A DNA stretch of 64,000 bases, taken from assembly GCF_030518795.1 (NCBI RefSeq), contig NZ_CP130427.1, positions 6,262,001-6,326,000 of the forward strand. The letters run 5' to 3'. Shown here in pieces: positions 18,116 to 25,473 of this stretch (positions are counted from its first letter, which is position 1; each line of letters begins with the position of its first letter). Made by a program: the position numbers and the translations under genes. The notes under the pieces were generated by a model that saw only the letters and a list, made by a program, of their open reading frames with translations, was not told the origin of the DNA and made no database searches. This stretch comes from Micromonospora sp. NBRC 110009 (GTDB lineage: Bacteria > Actinomycetota > Actinomycetes > Mycobacteriales > Micromonosporaceae).

Positions 18116-18508
18116 ATGGCGACCTGGGACGACGTACGCCGGATCGCGCTCGCCCTGCCGGAGACCACCGAGCGGGGCAGCCACGACGACCTGCCCGCCT
18201 GGCGGGTGCGCGACAAGCTCTTCGTCTGGGACCGGCCGCTGCGCCCCGGCGACCGGGCAGCCCTGGGCGACGCCGCCCCGGACGGCCCGGTCCTCGGCGC
18301 GCGGGTGCCCGACCTGGGCGCCAAGGAGGCGCTGCTCGCCGACGACCCGGCGGTCTACTTCACCGTCCCGCACTTCGACGGCTATCCGGCGGTGCTGGTC
18401 CGCCTCGACCGGATCGACGTCGCCGAGCTGACCGAGCTGATCACCGAGGCGTGGTACGCGCGCGCCCCGAAACGCCTCGCCACCGCTCACCGGGCGGAGA
18501 CCCGGTGA
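18116..18508 (+). CDS. MmcQ/YjbR family protein
   Basis: 130 residues. WDDVRRIALALPETTERGSHD, then FVWDRPL, and a C-terminal LDRIDVAELTELITEAWYARAPKRL match the MmcQ/YjbR double-wing fold, often annotated as DNA-binding though the role is unproven. The stop overlaps the GTG of the HAD gene (GTGA), so the two are co-translated. Confidence 0.85.
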   Translation: MATWDDVRRIALALPETTERGSHDDLPAWRVRDKLFVWDRPLRPGDRAALGDAAPDGPVLGARVPDLGAKEALLADDPAVYFTVPHFDGYPAVLVRLDRIDVAELTELITEAWYARAPKRLATAHRAETR

Positions 18509-19152
18509 GCCCTTCCCCTGGTCCGGCGGCGCCGGCGGCGATCGTCTTCGACATGGACGGCACCCTGATCGAGTCGCACGCGGTGGTGCCCGCGGCCTAC
18601 CGCGCGGCCGTCGTGGCCGCGGGCGGGCCCGCGCCCTCCGACGCCGAGATCATCGCCGGATATCCGCTCGGCCCACCGTCCGCGCTGCTCACCCATCTGC
18701 TCCGGCGCCCGGCCGGCGACGCGGACCTGGCCGCCTACCACGCCCACCTGGCCACGCTCGCGGGGCGGGTGACCGTCTATCCCGGGGTGGCCGACATGCT
18801 CGCCGGGGTCGCGGCCCGGGTGCCGATCGCCCTGTTCACCGGCGCCAGCCGCCGCGCCGCCGAGATCCTGCTCGACCGGGCCGGCCTGCTGGGGCACTTC
18901 CGCGTGGTGCTGGGTGGTGACCAGGTTCCCCGTCCGAAGCCGGCCCCGGACGGCGTCGAACTGGCCTGCCGGCTGCTGGGGGTGGCACCCGGCCGGGCCG
19001 CGTACGTCGGTGACTCACCGCTCGACCTGCGGGCCGCCCGGAGCAGCGGTGCGGTGGCGGTGGCCGCCGGCTGGGGCCATCAGTACGATCCGGCGGAGCC
19101 GGCGGACCTCGACGCCGCCGCCCCCGGTGACCTGCTGTCCCTGCTCGACTGA
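18505..19152 (+). CDS. HAD-superfamily hydrolase, subfamily IA
   Basis: 215 residues from a GTG that overlaps the upstream stop. HAD motif I is IVFDMDGTL (nucleophile and acid/base aspartates), motif II LFTGAS, motif III lysine RPKPAPDG, and motif IV YVGDSPLDLRAA. A helical cap lies between motifs I and II. It resembles phosphoglycolate-phosphatase/beta-phosphoglucomutase-like proteins. The substrate is unknown; context does not help. It ends 4 bp from the convergent TIGR00725 gene. Confidence 0.88.
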   Translation: MSPSPGPAAPAAIVFDMDGTLIESHAVVPAAYRAAVVAAGGPAPSDAEIIAGYPLGPPSALLTHLLRRPAGDADLAAYHAHLATLAGRVTVYPGVADMLAGVAARVPIALFTGASRRAAEILLDRAGLLGHFRVVLGGDQVPRPKPAPDGVELACRLLGVAPGRAAYVGDSPLDLRAARSSGAVAVAAGWGHQYDPAEPADLDAAAPGDLLSLLD

Positions 19153-19156
19153 CCGG

Positions 19157-19627
19157 TCACCCCGGCTCGCCGAGGGCGAGGCGGACGGCCTCCTCGGGGG
19201 TGTCGACGGGCACCGGGCCCGGCACCGGGTCGCCGTGGGCGTCGACGACCCGCCAACCGCCGAGCACCACCACCGGGATGCCGCCCCGGCGCATCCCGAG
19301 GGCCACCTCGCTGAGCGTGCCCCAGGAGCCGCCCACCGCGATCACCGCGTCCGCGCTCCACACCAGGATCGCGTTGCGGGCCTGCCCCATGTTGGTGACC
19401 AGGTGCGCGGACACCTCGGCGGGACCGGGGGCGCTGCCATCATCGGGGCGTACCCCGATGACCAGGCCGCCGCGGGCGCGGGCGCCGGCGGCGACGGCGG
19501 CCATCACCCCGCCGCCGCCTCCGCAGAGGACGGTGACGCCGCGCCCGGCCAGCAGCTCGCCCACCCGCCGGGCGTACACCTCCTCGGCCGGCGTGGCCTG
19601 CGCCGGCCCGCACACCGCCACCTGCAT
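19157..19627 (-). CDS. TIGR00725-family (LOG-like Rossmann) protein
   Basis: 156 residues. A Rossmann-like nucleotide-binding fold with VAVCGPAQATPAEE, the glycine-rich VLCGGGGGVM and GGSWGTLSEVALGM, the counterpart of the PGGxGTxxE motif of LOG/lysine-decarboxylase-like proteins. Shorter than cytokinin-activating LOG proteins, it matches the TIGR00725 group of unknown function. A strong GGAGGTGA ribosome-binding site precedes ATG 19627. It lies 25 bp behind the JmjC gene, probably in the same transcript as the repeat peptide. Confidence 0.82.
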   Translation of the reverse strand: MQVAVCGPAQATPAEEVYARRVGELLAGRGVTVLCGGGGGVMAAVAAGARARGGLVIGVRPDDGSAPGPAEVSAHLVTNMGQARNAILVWSADAVIAVGGSWGTLSEVALGMRRGGIPVVVLGGWRVVDAHGDPVPGPVPVDTPEEAVRLALGEPG

Positions 19628-19652
19628 CCCGTCACCTCCGGACCGACGCGCC

Positions 19653-20930
19653 TCAGGCGGGCGTGAGCACGGCCTCCTTGAGCAGGCGGCGGGCCAGGAC
19701 CAGGCGGTCCGCGTCGTCGTCCAGGCCGGGCAGGTCACCGACCCGGGTCACCTCGCCGGTGAGCACGGCGCGCAGCGCCGGCTCGCAGGTGCCGGGCAGG
19801 GTGATGGTGCGGTCGAACAAGCGCAACGCCACCTTCCCGTCCCCCGCCGGGGTGAGCTGCCAGCGCAGTCCGGCGCGGACCGCGACCCGGCTGTCCGGGT
19901 CGAGCCCGGCCAGCGCGGCGGCCTGGGCGAGGGGCCGGATCGGCGCCGGCCGGGCCGCCGGCCAGGCCCGCTCCCGCAGCCGGGCGGCCACCGCGGCCGG
20001 GTCGGCGCGCAGCAGCCAGTCGCGCAGCGCCTCCACCGTCTCGGTCAGCTCCGGCTCGATGGCGTCCGGGTCGGCGACGTCCACGCCGAAGGGCAGCCCG
20101 GCGCGCAGCCGGGGATCCTCGGCGGCGAGCGCCAGCAGCTCCTCGACCAGGGCGTACCGGGTCAGCGCCCGGATGCCCACGGTCAGGTGCAGCGAGCTGG
20201 ACTCCTGCGCCTGCGCGCTGTGCAGCCAGCCGCGCGGCAGGTAGAGCGCGTCGCCCGGTTCGAGCACCACGTCCAGCGCGGGCCGCCCCTCAGCGGTGGC
20301 GGAGACCTCGTCCGCGCGCCCGCCCCAGGGCTGCTTCGCCAGCGGGTCGGGCAGCACCGGCGGGTGGATCCGCCAGTGCTTGCGGCCGTCGACCTGGAGG
20401 ACGAAGACGTCGTGGGTGTCGTAGTGGGTGGCGAAGCCCTGGCTGCCGGCCGGGGTCAGGTAGGCGTTGACCTGTAACGGCTGACCCAGCGCGGCGCCCA
20501 GGTCGCGGGCGAAGTCGACCAGCGCCGGCCAGGTCCGGTGCAGGCCCTGCAGGACCAGGGTCGCGCCGTCGGCGTAGAGCTGGAGGACCTTCTCGTCGAG
20601 GACCTGGTCGCCGATCTCGGCGCCCGCGCCGCCGCCGCCGGTGTACCGCGCCGCCGGCACCAGCTGGCCGTCCTTCGCCACCCGCAGGAACGGGGTACGC
20701 AGGCCGCGCCGGCTGAGCAGCTCGTCGGCGTCGGCGGGGCCGAGCAGGTCGGTGAAGCCGGCCGGGTTGGGCAGCTCGGCGGCGCGGGACAGCAGCGGGC
20801 TGCGCCCCCAGTGGTCGGCGGCGAACTTGGCCGGCTCGACCGCCACGCAGCGGGCGAGGACCTCGGTCGCGGCAGACGGAACCGCCGGGCGGCCGTGGCC
20901 ACCCGGCGGGTCGAGGTGCGTCATGGTCAT
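19653..20930 (-). CDS. JmjC/cupin-like 2-oxoglutarate oxygenase (ribosomal oxygenase-like)
   Basis: 425 residues. A Fe(II)/2-oxoglutarate oxygenase of the cupin_4 family that includes YcfD/RoxA (Arg hydroxylase of L16) and MINA53/NO66 (His hydroxylases). The iron triad is readable: H169-x-D171 in ATHYDTHDVF, and the distal H237 in LPRGWLHSA; EPGDALYLP is the family signature. A C-terminal winged-helix-like extension follows, as in ROX proteins. Its ATG lies 3 bp after the stop of a small gene for a repetitive peptide, making that peptide an obvious candidate substrate. A ribosomal-protein substrate remains the alternative. Confidence 0.88.
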   Translation of the reverse strand: MTMTHLDPPGGHGRPAVPSAATEVLARCVAVEPAKFAADHWGRSPLLSRAAELPNPAGFTDLLGPADADELLSRRGLRTPFLRVAKDGQLVPAARYTGGGGAGAEIGDQVLDEKVLQLYADGATLVLQGLHRTWPALVDFARDLGAALGQPLQVNAYLTPAGSQGFATHYDTHDVFVLQVDGRKHWRIHPPVLPDPLAKQPWGGRADEVSATAEGRPALDVVLEPGDALYLPRGWLHSAQAQESSSLHLTVGIRALTRYALVEELLALAAEDPRLRAGLPFGVDVADPDAIEPELTETVEALRDWLLRADPAAVAARLRERAWPAARPAPIRPLAQAAALAGLDPDSRVAVRAGLRWQLTPAGDGKVALRLFDRTITLPGTCEPALRAVLTGEVTRVGDLPGLDDDADRLVLARRLLKEAVLTPA

Positions 20931-20933
20931 CCG

Positions 20934-21221
20934 TCAGGCGCTGCCGTCGGCGCCGCCGTCGCGCTGGCCGGGGGTCGCGCCACCGTCGGCCGGGCCCTCG
21001 GCGCTGCCGTCCGCGCCACCGTCGTGCTGACCCTGGGTCGCGCCGCCGTCGGCCGGGCCCTCGGCGCCCTGGTCCGCGCCCCGGTCCGCGCCGCGCTCCG
21101 CGCCACGGTCGGCACCGCCGTCGGCGCCGCCGTCCTGCTGGCCCGGGGTCGCGCCACCGTCGGCCGGGCCCTCCGGGCCGGCGCCGCCGGTGGTCTGCAT
21201 GTCGTCGTCGTTGAGTGGCAT
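20934..21221 (-). CDS. Small tandem-repeat peptide, candidate JmjC substrate
   Basis: 95 residues, not recognised. A short leader (MPLNDDDMQTTGGAGP) is followed by three 19-residue repeats of the form EGPADGGATPGQQDGGADG at residues 17-35, 54-72 and 75-93. They differ only at two positions (P/Q/P, and Q/H/R before the conserved Asp). A middle spacer (36-53) is made of GADR/GAER-like four-residue units. The protein has no Cys, no aromatic residue, no signal peptide and no membrane helix, and would be disordered. GGGAGCACCC precedes the ATG, supporting translation. The stop is 3 bp from the JmjC oxygenase start. A RiPP-like or hydroxylated-repeat product is an inference. Confidence 0.72.
   Translation of the reverse strand: MPLNDDDMQTTGGAGPEGPADGGATPGQQDGGADGGADRGAERGADRGADQGAEGPADGGATQGQHDGGADGSAEGPADGGATPGQRDGGADGSA
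20943..21173. repeat. In-gene tandem repeats encoding EGPADGGAT units
   Basis: Three near-identical copies of a 57-bp coding unit, two of them nearly adjacent, interrupted by a 54-bp block of short 12-bp repeats. The frame is kept throughout, and the copies differ mainly at the codons for the two variable residues, which implies recent unequal crossing-over within a translated gene. Confidence 0.8.
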
Positions 21222-21480
21222 GGGTGCTCCCTCGGGTGTGCCGCCCCGTCGTGGGTCGGGGTCCGTCGTGGAGCGGGTGGTACCCCACGTCCGATCTTCT
21301 CTAACCACACACGGTAGACGCCGGGGCCGGGCGGCAGGGACGGTTCGCCGGGCCCGGGGAAGGTCACCCGTTGCGGCGTTGCGGGTGCGGACGACGGTCG
21401 CGCGCGCCGGCGGGCGTACCCGGCGACGTCCGCCGGTCGGTGCCAGGATGACGTGAGGGACGGTCGGACGGGAGGTGGCG

Positions 21481-22317
21481 ATGATCCTGGTCGGCACCTC
21501 GGGCTGGCAGTACCGCGACTGGCGCGAGCGGTTCTACCCGGCGAAGCTGCCGCAGCGGCTCTGGCTGGATCACTTCGCCGGGCGGTTCGCCACGGTGGAG
21601 GTGAACAACGCCTTCTACCGGCTGCCCGAGCGGGACACCTTCGTCGCCTGGCGGGACCGGACCCCCGACGACTTCTGCGTGGCGGTCAAGATGAGCCGCT
21701 ACCTCACCCACATCAAGCGACTACGCGAGCCGGCCGAGCCGGTGGCCCGTTTCCTCGGCCGAGCCACCGGGCTGGGCGACCGGCTCGGGCCGGTGCTGGT
21801 GCAGCTCCCGCCGAACCTGCGGGCCGACCCCGACGCGCTGGACGCGACGCTGCGACTCTTCCCGGCCGACGTGCGGGTGGCGGTCGAGCCGCGGCACCCC
21901 TCGTGGTGGACCGACGACGTCCGGCGGGTGCTCGAACGCCGCCGGGCGGCGCTGGTCTGGGCCGACCGGCTCAGCCGGCCGGTCACCCCGCTCTGGCGGA
22001 CCACCGACTTCGGCTACCTGCGGCTGCACGAGGGCCGCGCCCGGCCGTGGCCGCGCTACGGCCGGGCCGCACTGGCCGCCTGGGTACGCCGGCTGGCCGC
22101 CACCTTCGCCGCCGGCGAGCCGGCGTACGTCTACTTCAACAACGATCCCGGTGGCGCGGCGATCGTCGACGCGGTCGCCTTCGCCGGGCTGGCCCGGCGG
22201 GCCGGGCTGCCGGTGACCCGCACGCCGACGGCCCGCCCCACCGCTGCGGTGGAACGGGCCGGGACGGTGCCGGTCACGGAATCATCTGGACCATGTCCCG
22301 GGGCATCGCGGACTTGA
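21481..22317 (+). CDS. DUF72 domain protein (first copy)
   Basis: About 278 residues. A DUF72/YecE TIM-barrel-like protein: MILVGTSGWQYRDWRERFYP, VEVNNAFYRLPE, FCVAVKMSRYLTHIKRL, VAVEPRHPSWW and a late AYVYFNNDPGG are the family landmarks. The biochemical role of DUF72 is unknown. GGGAGG lies 5 nt before the ATG. The C-terminal 30 residues are Pro/Thr-rich and overlap the 3' end of the convergent DUF2267 gene by 44 bp. A second, divergent DUF72 gene lies 1.7 kb away. Confidence 0.88.
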   Translation: MILVGTSGWQYRDWRERFYPAKLPQRLWLDHFAGRFATVEVNNAFYRLPERDTFVAWRDRTPDDFCVAVKMSRYLTHIKRLREPAEPVARFLGRATGLGDRLGPVLVQLPPNLRADPDALDATLRLFPADVRVAVEPRHPSWWTDDVRRVLERRRAALVWADRLSRPVTPLWRTTDFGYLRLHEGRARPWPRYGRAALAAWVRRLAATFAAGEPAYVYFNNDPGGAAIVDAVAFAGLARRAGLPVTRTPTARPTAAVERAGTVPVTESSGPCPGASRT

Positions 22318-22702
22318 CGTCCTCCCACTCGCCCTGGGTCACGTGCTTGCGCAGGGTGTCCAGCACCACCTGCACCACCCGCTCGGTACCGCCCTCCACG
22401 TCGTACGGGAAGCCCTGCCGGACCTCGTAGAGGAAGTCGTCGCGGCTCAGCTTGATCGGCACGTTCTCCGGCTGCCAGCCGTCGAAGTAGACACCCCGCA
22501 GCAGCACCGGCAACTGCTGGGCGAACTCGACGCTCTGCCCCACCGGCATCCGGTCCCGCAGCAGGTGCAGCACGCTCCGCAACGCGGCGTACGACTGGTT
22601 GCGCTGCTCCTTCGGCCAGCCGTACGCCGACTCGATCTCCTTGAGCATCACGTTCGTCTTGTCCAGCGAGGACTCGAACGCGGAAATCATCTGCTCAGCC
22701 AT
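22274..22702 (-). CDS. DUF2267 domain protein
   Basis: 142 residues. An all-helical DUF2267 protein: WPKEQRNQSYAALRSVLHLLRDRMPVGQSVEFAQQLPVLLRGVYFDGW and FPYDVEGGTERVVQVVL are typical. Function is unknown; family members often occur with stress proteins. The ATG lies within the last codons of a small upstream reading frame (8-bp overlap), suggesting coupled translation. Confidence 0.85.
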   Translation of the reverse strand: MAEQMISAFESSLDKTNVMLKEIESAYGWPKEQRNQSYAALRSVLHLLRDRMPVGQSVEFAQQLPVLLRGVYFDGWQPENVPIKLSRDDFLYEVRQGFPYDVEGGTERVVQVVLDTLRKHVTQGEWEDVKSAMPRDMVQMIP

Positions 22703-22889
22703 CTGCCCACCCCCGTGCGTCGGTTTCCCAGCGTCGGTCGTCGGTGCGGCGCGGCGGCCCACTGGGCCCCCGCCAGAGCCGGGTCGGGCTGAACCCGCCA
22801 GGCCGCTCGCTGCGCCGGGGAGGGTCGGACTTCCCGACCACGTGCAGCACCCCGCCGCGGCGTCGATCCGCTACGACCCGCACCGTCAT
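22695..22889 (-). CDS. Small Arg-rich protein upstream of DUF2267
   Basis: 64 residues, not recognised: MTVRVVADRRRGGVLHVVG followed by a Pro/Arg-rich tail. The main support is an excellent ribosome-binding site (CAGGAGGTGGGCC before ATG) and the 8-bp overlap with the DUF2267 start. Wobble-position GC (about 83%) is somewhat lower than in neighbouring genes, so it may be a short translated leader or a young gene rather than a conserved protein. Confidence 0.5.
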   Translation of the reverse strand: MTVRVVADRRRGGVLHVVGKSDPPRRSERPGGFSPTRLWRGPSGPPRRTDDRRWETDARGWADG

Positions 22890-22960
22890 GGCCCACCTCC
22901 TGTCGGCCTCGCGGTCGCGTCGGTCGACGGACCGCACACACCGTCCATGCTGCGGGCCGG

Positions 22961-22983
22961 TGGGGTGAGGGCGCCTCACCCCA
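22961..22983. terminator. Hairpin terminator after the DUF72/small-TM operon
   Basis: Perfect 10-bp stem (TGGGGTGAGG / CCTCACCCCA) with a 3-nt loop, 17 bp past the stop of the 56-residue membrane protein. No U-tract, as is usual in high-GC actinobacteria. Confidence 0.65.
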
Positions 22984-22999
22984 TCGGGGTGAACCGCCG

Positions 23000-23170
23000 T
23001 CAGTGCCGGCCCACCCACTGCCACGCGAGTCCGGCCAGCAGCAGAACCGCCAGCAGAAGGGTGAGGCAGCCCCACAGTCGCAGCTCACCGACGAACATCA
23101 GGCGCGTGATGTCGCTGGACCGCCGCGGGCCGCCCATGATCCGGGCCCACTCGTCCTCGTGGTCGTCCAC
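23000..23170 (-). CDS. Small single-pass membrane protein
   Basis: 56 residues from GTG 23170: an acidic start (VDDHEDEWARIMGGPRR), then one hydrophobic helix at about residues 34-51 (WGCLTLLLAVLLLAGLAW), ending WVGRH. It begins 3 bp after the stop of the second DUF72 gene, so it is probably co-translated with it. Codon use matches the neighbours (mostly G/C at wobble). Not recognised; it may anchor or partner the DUF72 protein. Confidence 0.65.
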   Translation of the reverse strand: MDDHEDEWARIMGGPRRSSDITRLMFVGELRLWGCLTLLLAVLLLAGLAWQWVGRH

Positions 23171-23173
23171 CGG

Positions 23174-24049
23174 TCAGTCCTTCGCCCCGAGGAACTCCCG
23201 CAGCCGCTGACCGTTCCGCTGGGCATAGTCCCGATAGCAATTGTTCATCAGGACGTGGGTCTGCGCGGCCTCGCCGGCCAGCTCTCGCAGCTTCGGCGCC
23301 CAGTCCCGCAGCTCCCGGTCGGAGTAGTCGTAGCCGAACTTCTCGTGGATGTCCTTGCTCGTCCACTTGTCGCTGTGCCCGTGGAAGCGGACCACCGCGA
23401 GGTCCGCGGTGGCCGCCAGCAGCGGGGGTACGGAGGACCGGTGCCCCTGTGGCATGTCGACGCAGACGAACGGCAGCTCGTGCTCGCGCAGGAAGCCGAG
23501 CGTCTCCTCCGCGTTGTCCCCGTCGAACCAGGAGGCGTGCCGGAACTCGAACACCGGGCGCAGCGGCGCGCACCGCTTCGCCACCTCCAGCAGGTACTGC
23601 TTGTTGTCCCGCTTGATGGTGAACCAGGGCGGGAACTGGAACAGGATCGCGCCCAGTTTGCCCGCGTCGACCAGCGGGTCCAGGGCGGACAGGAACCGCG
23701 TCCAGACCTCCTCGTACGCCTGCGGCGGCAGGTCGTCCGGATAGAGGTTCTTCTTCTCCGTCTCCGGGCGCAGGTCCTTGTAGAGCGCGCCGACCCTGGT
23801 CGGGTGCCCGGTGAGCAGGCTGAACGCCTTGACGTTGAAGGTGAAGTCGGGCGGGGTGCGGTCGACCCACAGCCGCGCCGTCCGCTCGGCGGGCGGCGAA
23901 TAGTAGGTGGCGTCCACCTCGACCAGCGGGAACTGCCGCGCGTAGTAGGCCAGCCGCTTCTCCGGGTTGTCCGCGGTCTGCGGATACCAGCCGGAGTCGA
24001 GCAGGGTCCGGTCGGTCCACGAGGCGGTGCCCACCCTGATCTCACCCAT
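23174..24049 (-). CDS. DUF72 domain protein (second copy)
   Basis: 291 residues. The family hallmarks MGEIRVGTASWTDRTL, VEVDATYYSPP, FNVKAFSLLTGHPT, ILFQFPPWF, FEFRHASWF and a late HVLMNNCYRDYAQRNG are present. It is more like the YecE core group than the copy at 21481, with which similarity is moderate. It lies 47 bp behind the DksA/TraR-like gene and 3 bp before a small membrane protein, suggesting one transcript. Function unknown. Confidence 0.9.
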   Translation of the reverse strand: MGEIRVGTASWTDRTLLDSGWYPQTADNPEKRLAYYARQFPLVEVDATYYSPPAERTARLWVDRTPPDFTFNVKAFSLLTGHPTRVGALYKDLRPETEKKNLYPDDLPPQAYEEVWTRFLSALDPLVDAGKLGAILFQFPPWFTIKRDNKQYLLEVAKRCAPLRPVFEFRHASWFDGDNAEETLGFLREHELPFVCVDMPQGHRSSVPPLLAATADLAVVRFHGHSDKWTSKDIHEKFGYDYSDRELRDWAPKLRELAGEAAQTHVLMNNCYRDYAQRNGQRLREFLGAKD

Positions 24050-24096
24050 GTGGCGAGTCCATCGCGGACCGGACCGACCGGCAACCCGGGCGACGC

Positions 24097-24495
24097 TCAG
24101 GCCGCCCGCCGCTCCCGGGTCTGCTTGCAGGACACGCAGGACGTGGCGGACGGGAAGATCTCCAACCGCTCCACCGGGATCGGCGCGGAGCAACCCTCGC
24201 AGAAGCCGTAGGTGCCCTCGTCGAGGCGGGTGAGCGCGTGCTCGAACTGGGCGCGCCGGTCCAGGATGGTGCGCAGCAGGGACTGCGCGGTGTCCCGCTC
24301 GGCGGTCTTGGTGCCGCTGTCGGCCTGGTCATCGCCGGCGGTGTCCCCGATCTCGACCAGCCGCAGCACCTGGCTCTGCTGCACGGCCTGCTCGTACTCC
24401 GCGGTCAGCTCGTCGTACCGCGACCGCAGGGACTGCCGGATCCGGTCGACCTCCGCCTGGGAGCGGCCCGTGGCTACCGTGTCGTGGACGAGCAT
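24097..24495 (-). CDS. DksA/TraR-type C4 zinc-finger protein
   Basis: 132 residues. An N-terminal coiled coil (about residues 12-48 and 64-92) is followed by the zinc finger CEGC...CVSC, with cysteines at 99, 102, 120 and 123 and the family phrase YGFCEGCSAPIPVERLEIFP. DksA-type proteins insert their coiled coil into the RNA polymerase secondary channel; actinobacterial relatives modulate transcription under stress. Start 24495 was chosen over 24522 because it gives the usual N-terminus. A near-ideal SigF-type promoter lies about 110 bp upstream. Confidence 0.88.
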   Translation of the reverse strand: MLVHDTVATGRSQAEVDRIRQSLRSRYDELTAEYEQAVQQSQVLRLVEIGDTAGDDQADSGTKTAERDTAQSLLRTILDRRAQFEHALTRLDEGTYGFCEGCSAPIPVERLEIFPSATSCVSCKQTRERRAA

Positions 24496-24603
24496 CGCTG
24501 CCTGCCTTTCCTGGTGCCTCATGCCGGTCCGGGGCGCGAACGCCCCGGACGCAATCCGATGGGATGCCCGGGTGAGATCACCCGTGCTCTGTGAGCCGGG
24601 CGA

Positions 24604-24629
24604 TTACCCACCGGCTCCGCCGATCAAAC
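24604..24629 (-). promoter_or_regulatory. SigF/SigB-type promoter of the DksA-like operon
   Basis: On the minus strand GGTTT (GTTT at 24626-24629), a 16-nt spacer, then GGGTAA (24604-24609). This fits the GTTT-N14-17-GGGTAN pattern of SigB/SigF promoters. Transcription would start near 24597, giving a leader of about 100 nt that contains a CGGGTGA/TCACCCG hairpin (24569-24584). Confidence 0.72.
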
Positions 24630-24747
24630 CGGAGACTTCCGCGTTCTTTCCCGCCGTTCGTGCCCACCTGCGCCGCCCGGTCCGTGCCGGTGCGTACCGG
24701 TCACCGCCCGAGCGTCCGGAGACCGGCGGCGGCCCGGCCGGGGGCGG

Positions 24748-25374
24748 TCACGGCTCGACCAGGGCCGGGTGGCGCGGATCGTCGGCGCGTACCACGACGT
24801 CGGCGAAGGAGGCCGGCACGACCTCCTCGGCATAGCGGGCGAACGCCGGCAGCGTCCAGCGCAGGTCGGGCTCGGTCCGCCGGTCCAGCGCCGCCGGCGA
24901 GAGCACCAGGTGCACGGTGACGTCGAACGGCAGCCCGCCGCCGAGCAGCAGGGCTCCGCTGACCAGCAGCACCCCACCGGGCGGCAGCTCGACATACCCG
25001 GCCCGGCTGGCCCGGTCGGTCGCGGCGTCCCAGAGCGACGGCAGCACCCGGCCCGAGCCGTCCGGGCCGGCCGGGTCGAGGACCTCCCGGCGCAACCCGG
25101 CCTCGTCGATCCAGCCCTCGTAGTACGCGTCCGGGTTGGTCCGGCCGTGCTCTAGCCGGACCGACGCGGGACGGAGGAAGTCCGCCGCGCGGATGTGCAG
25201 CACCGGTCGGCCGGCGGCGCGCAGCGGGTCCACCAGGGCCTCGGCGAGGGCCTCGGGCGTCGCGGCCGGCGGCCCGTCGACGGCCACCCGCAGCCGGCCC
25301 GGCACGGCGGTGCCGGCGAGCCGGTCGGCCAGCTCGGTGACGAGGCGCTCGGGGGTGATCGGACGGACGCGCAT
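24748..25374 (-). CDS. Uridine-kinase-like P-loop protein with degenerate Walker A
   Basis: 208 residues. The order of elements (RLRVAVDGP..., VLHIRAADFLRPASVRLEHG, AYYEGWIDEAGLRREVLDP, VLLVSGALLLGG, FDVTVHLVLSPAALDRR) matches actinobacterial uridine-kinase-like proteins. However, the P-loop reads GPPAATPEA where GxxxxGKT is expected, so the phosphate-gripping Lys and Thr are missing. It may be a non-catalytic relative. It appears monocistronic. The 250-bp gap before the DksA gene holds only that gene's promoter. Confidence 0.7.
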   Translation of the reverse strand: MRVRPITPERLVTELADRLAGTAVPGRLRVAVDGPPAATPEALAEALVDPLRAAGRPVLHIRAADFLRPASVRLEHGRTNPDAYYEGWIDEAGLRREVLDPAGPDGSGRVLPSLWDAATDRASRAGYVELPPGGVLLVSGALLLGGGLPFDVTVHLVLSPAALDRRTEPDLRWTLPAFARYAEEVVPASFADVVVRADDPRHPALVEP

Positions 25375-25473
25375 CCGACCATCCTGCCCGGCGGCCGGCG
25401 GGAGCCACCACGCGATCGGCCGGGCAGTCGGGGCTCCGTCCGGACGGGCGTGGAGGCGTGGGCCGGAACCGGG

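Noticed and set aside
20943..21173. Possible CRISPR or DNA satellite
   Set aside because: The units are in-frame coding repeats without spacers of constant length, and a ribosome-binding site precedes the frame; no cas genes are near.
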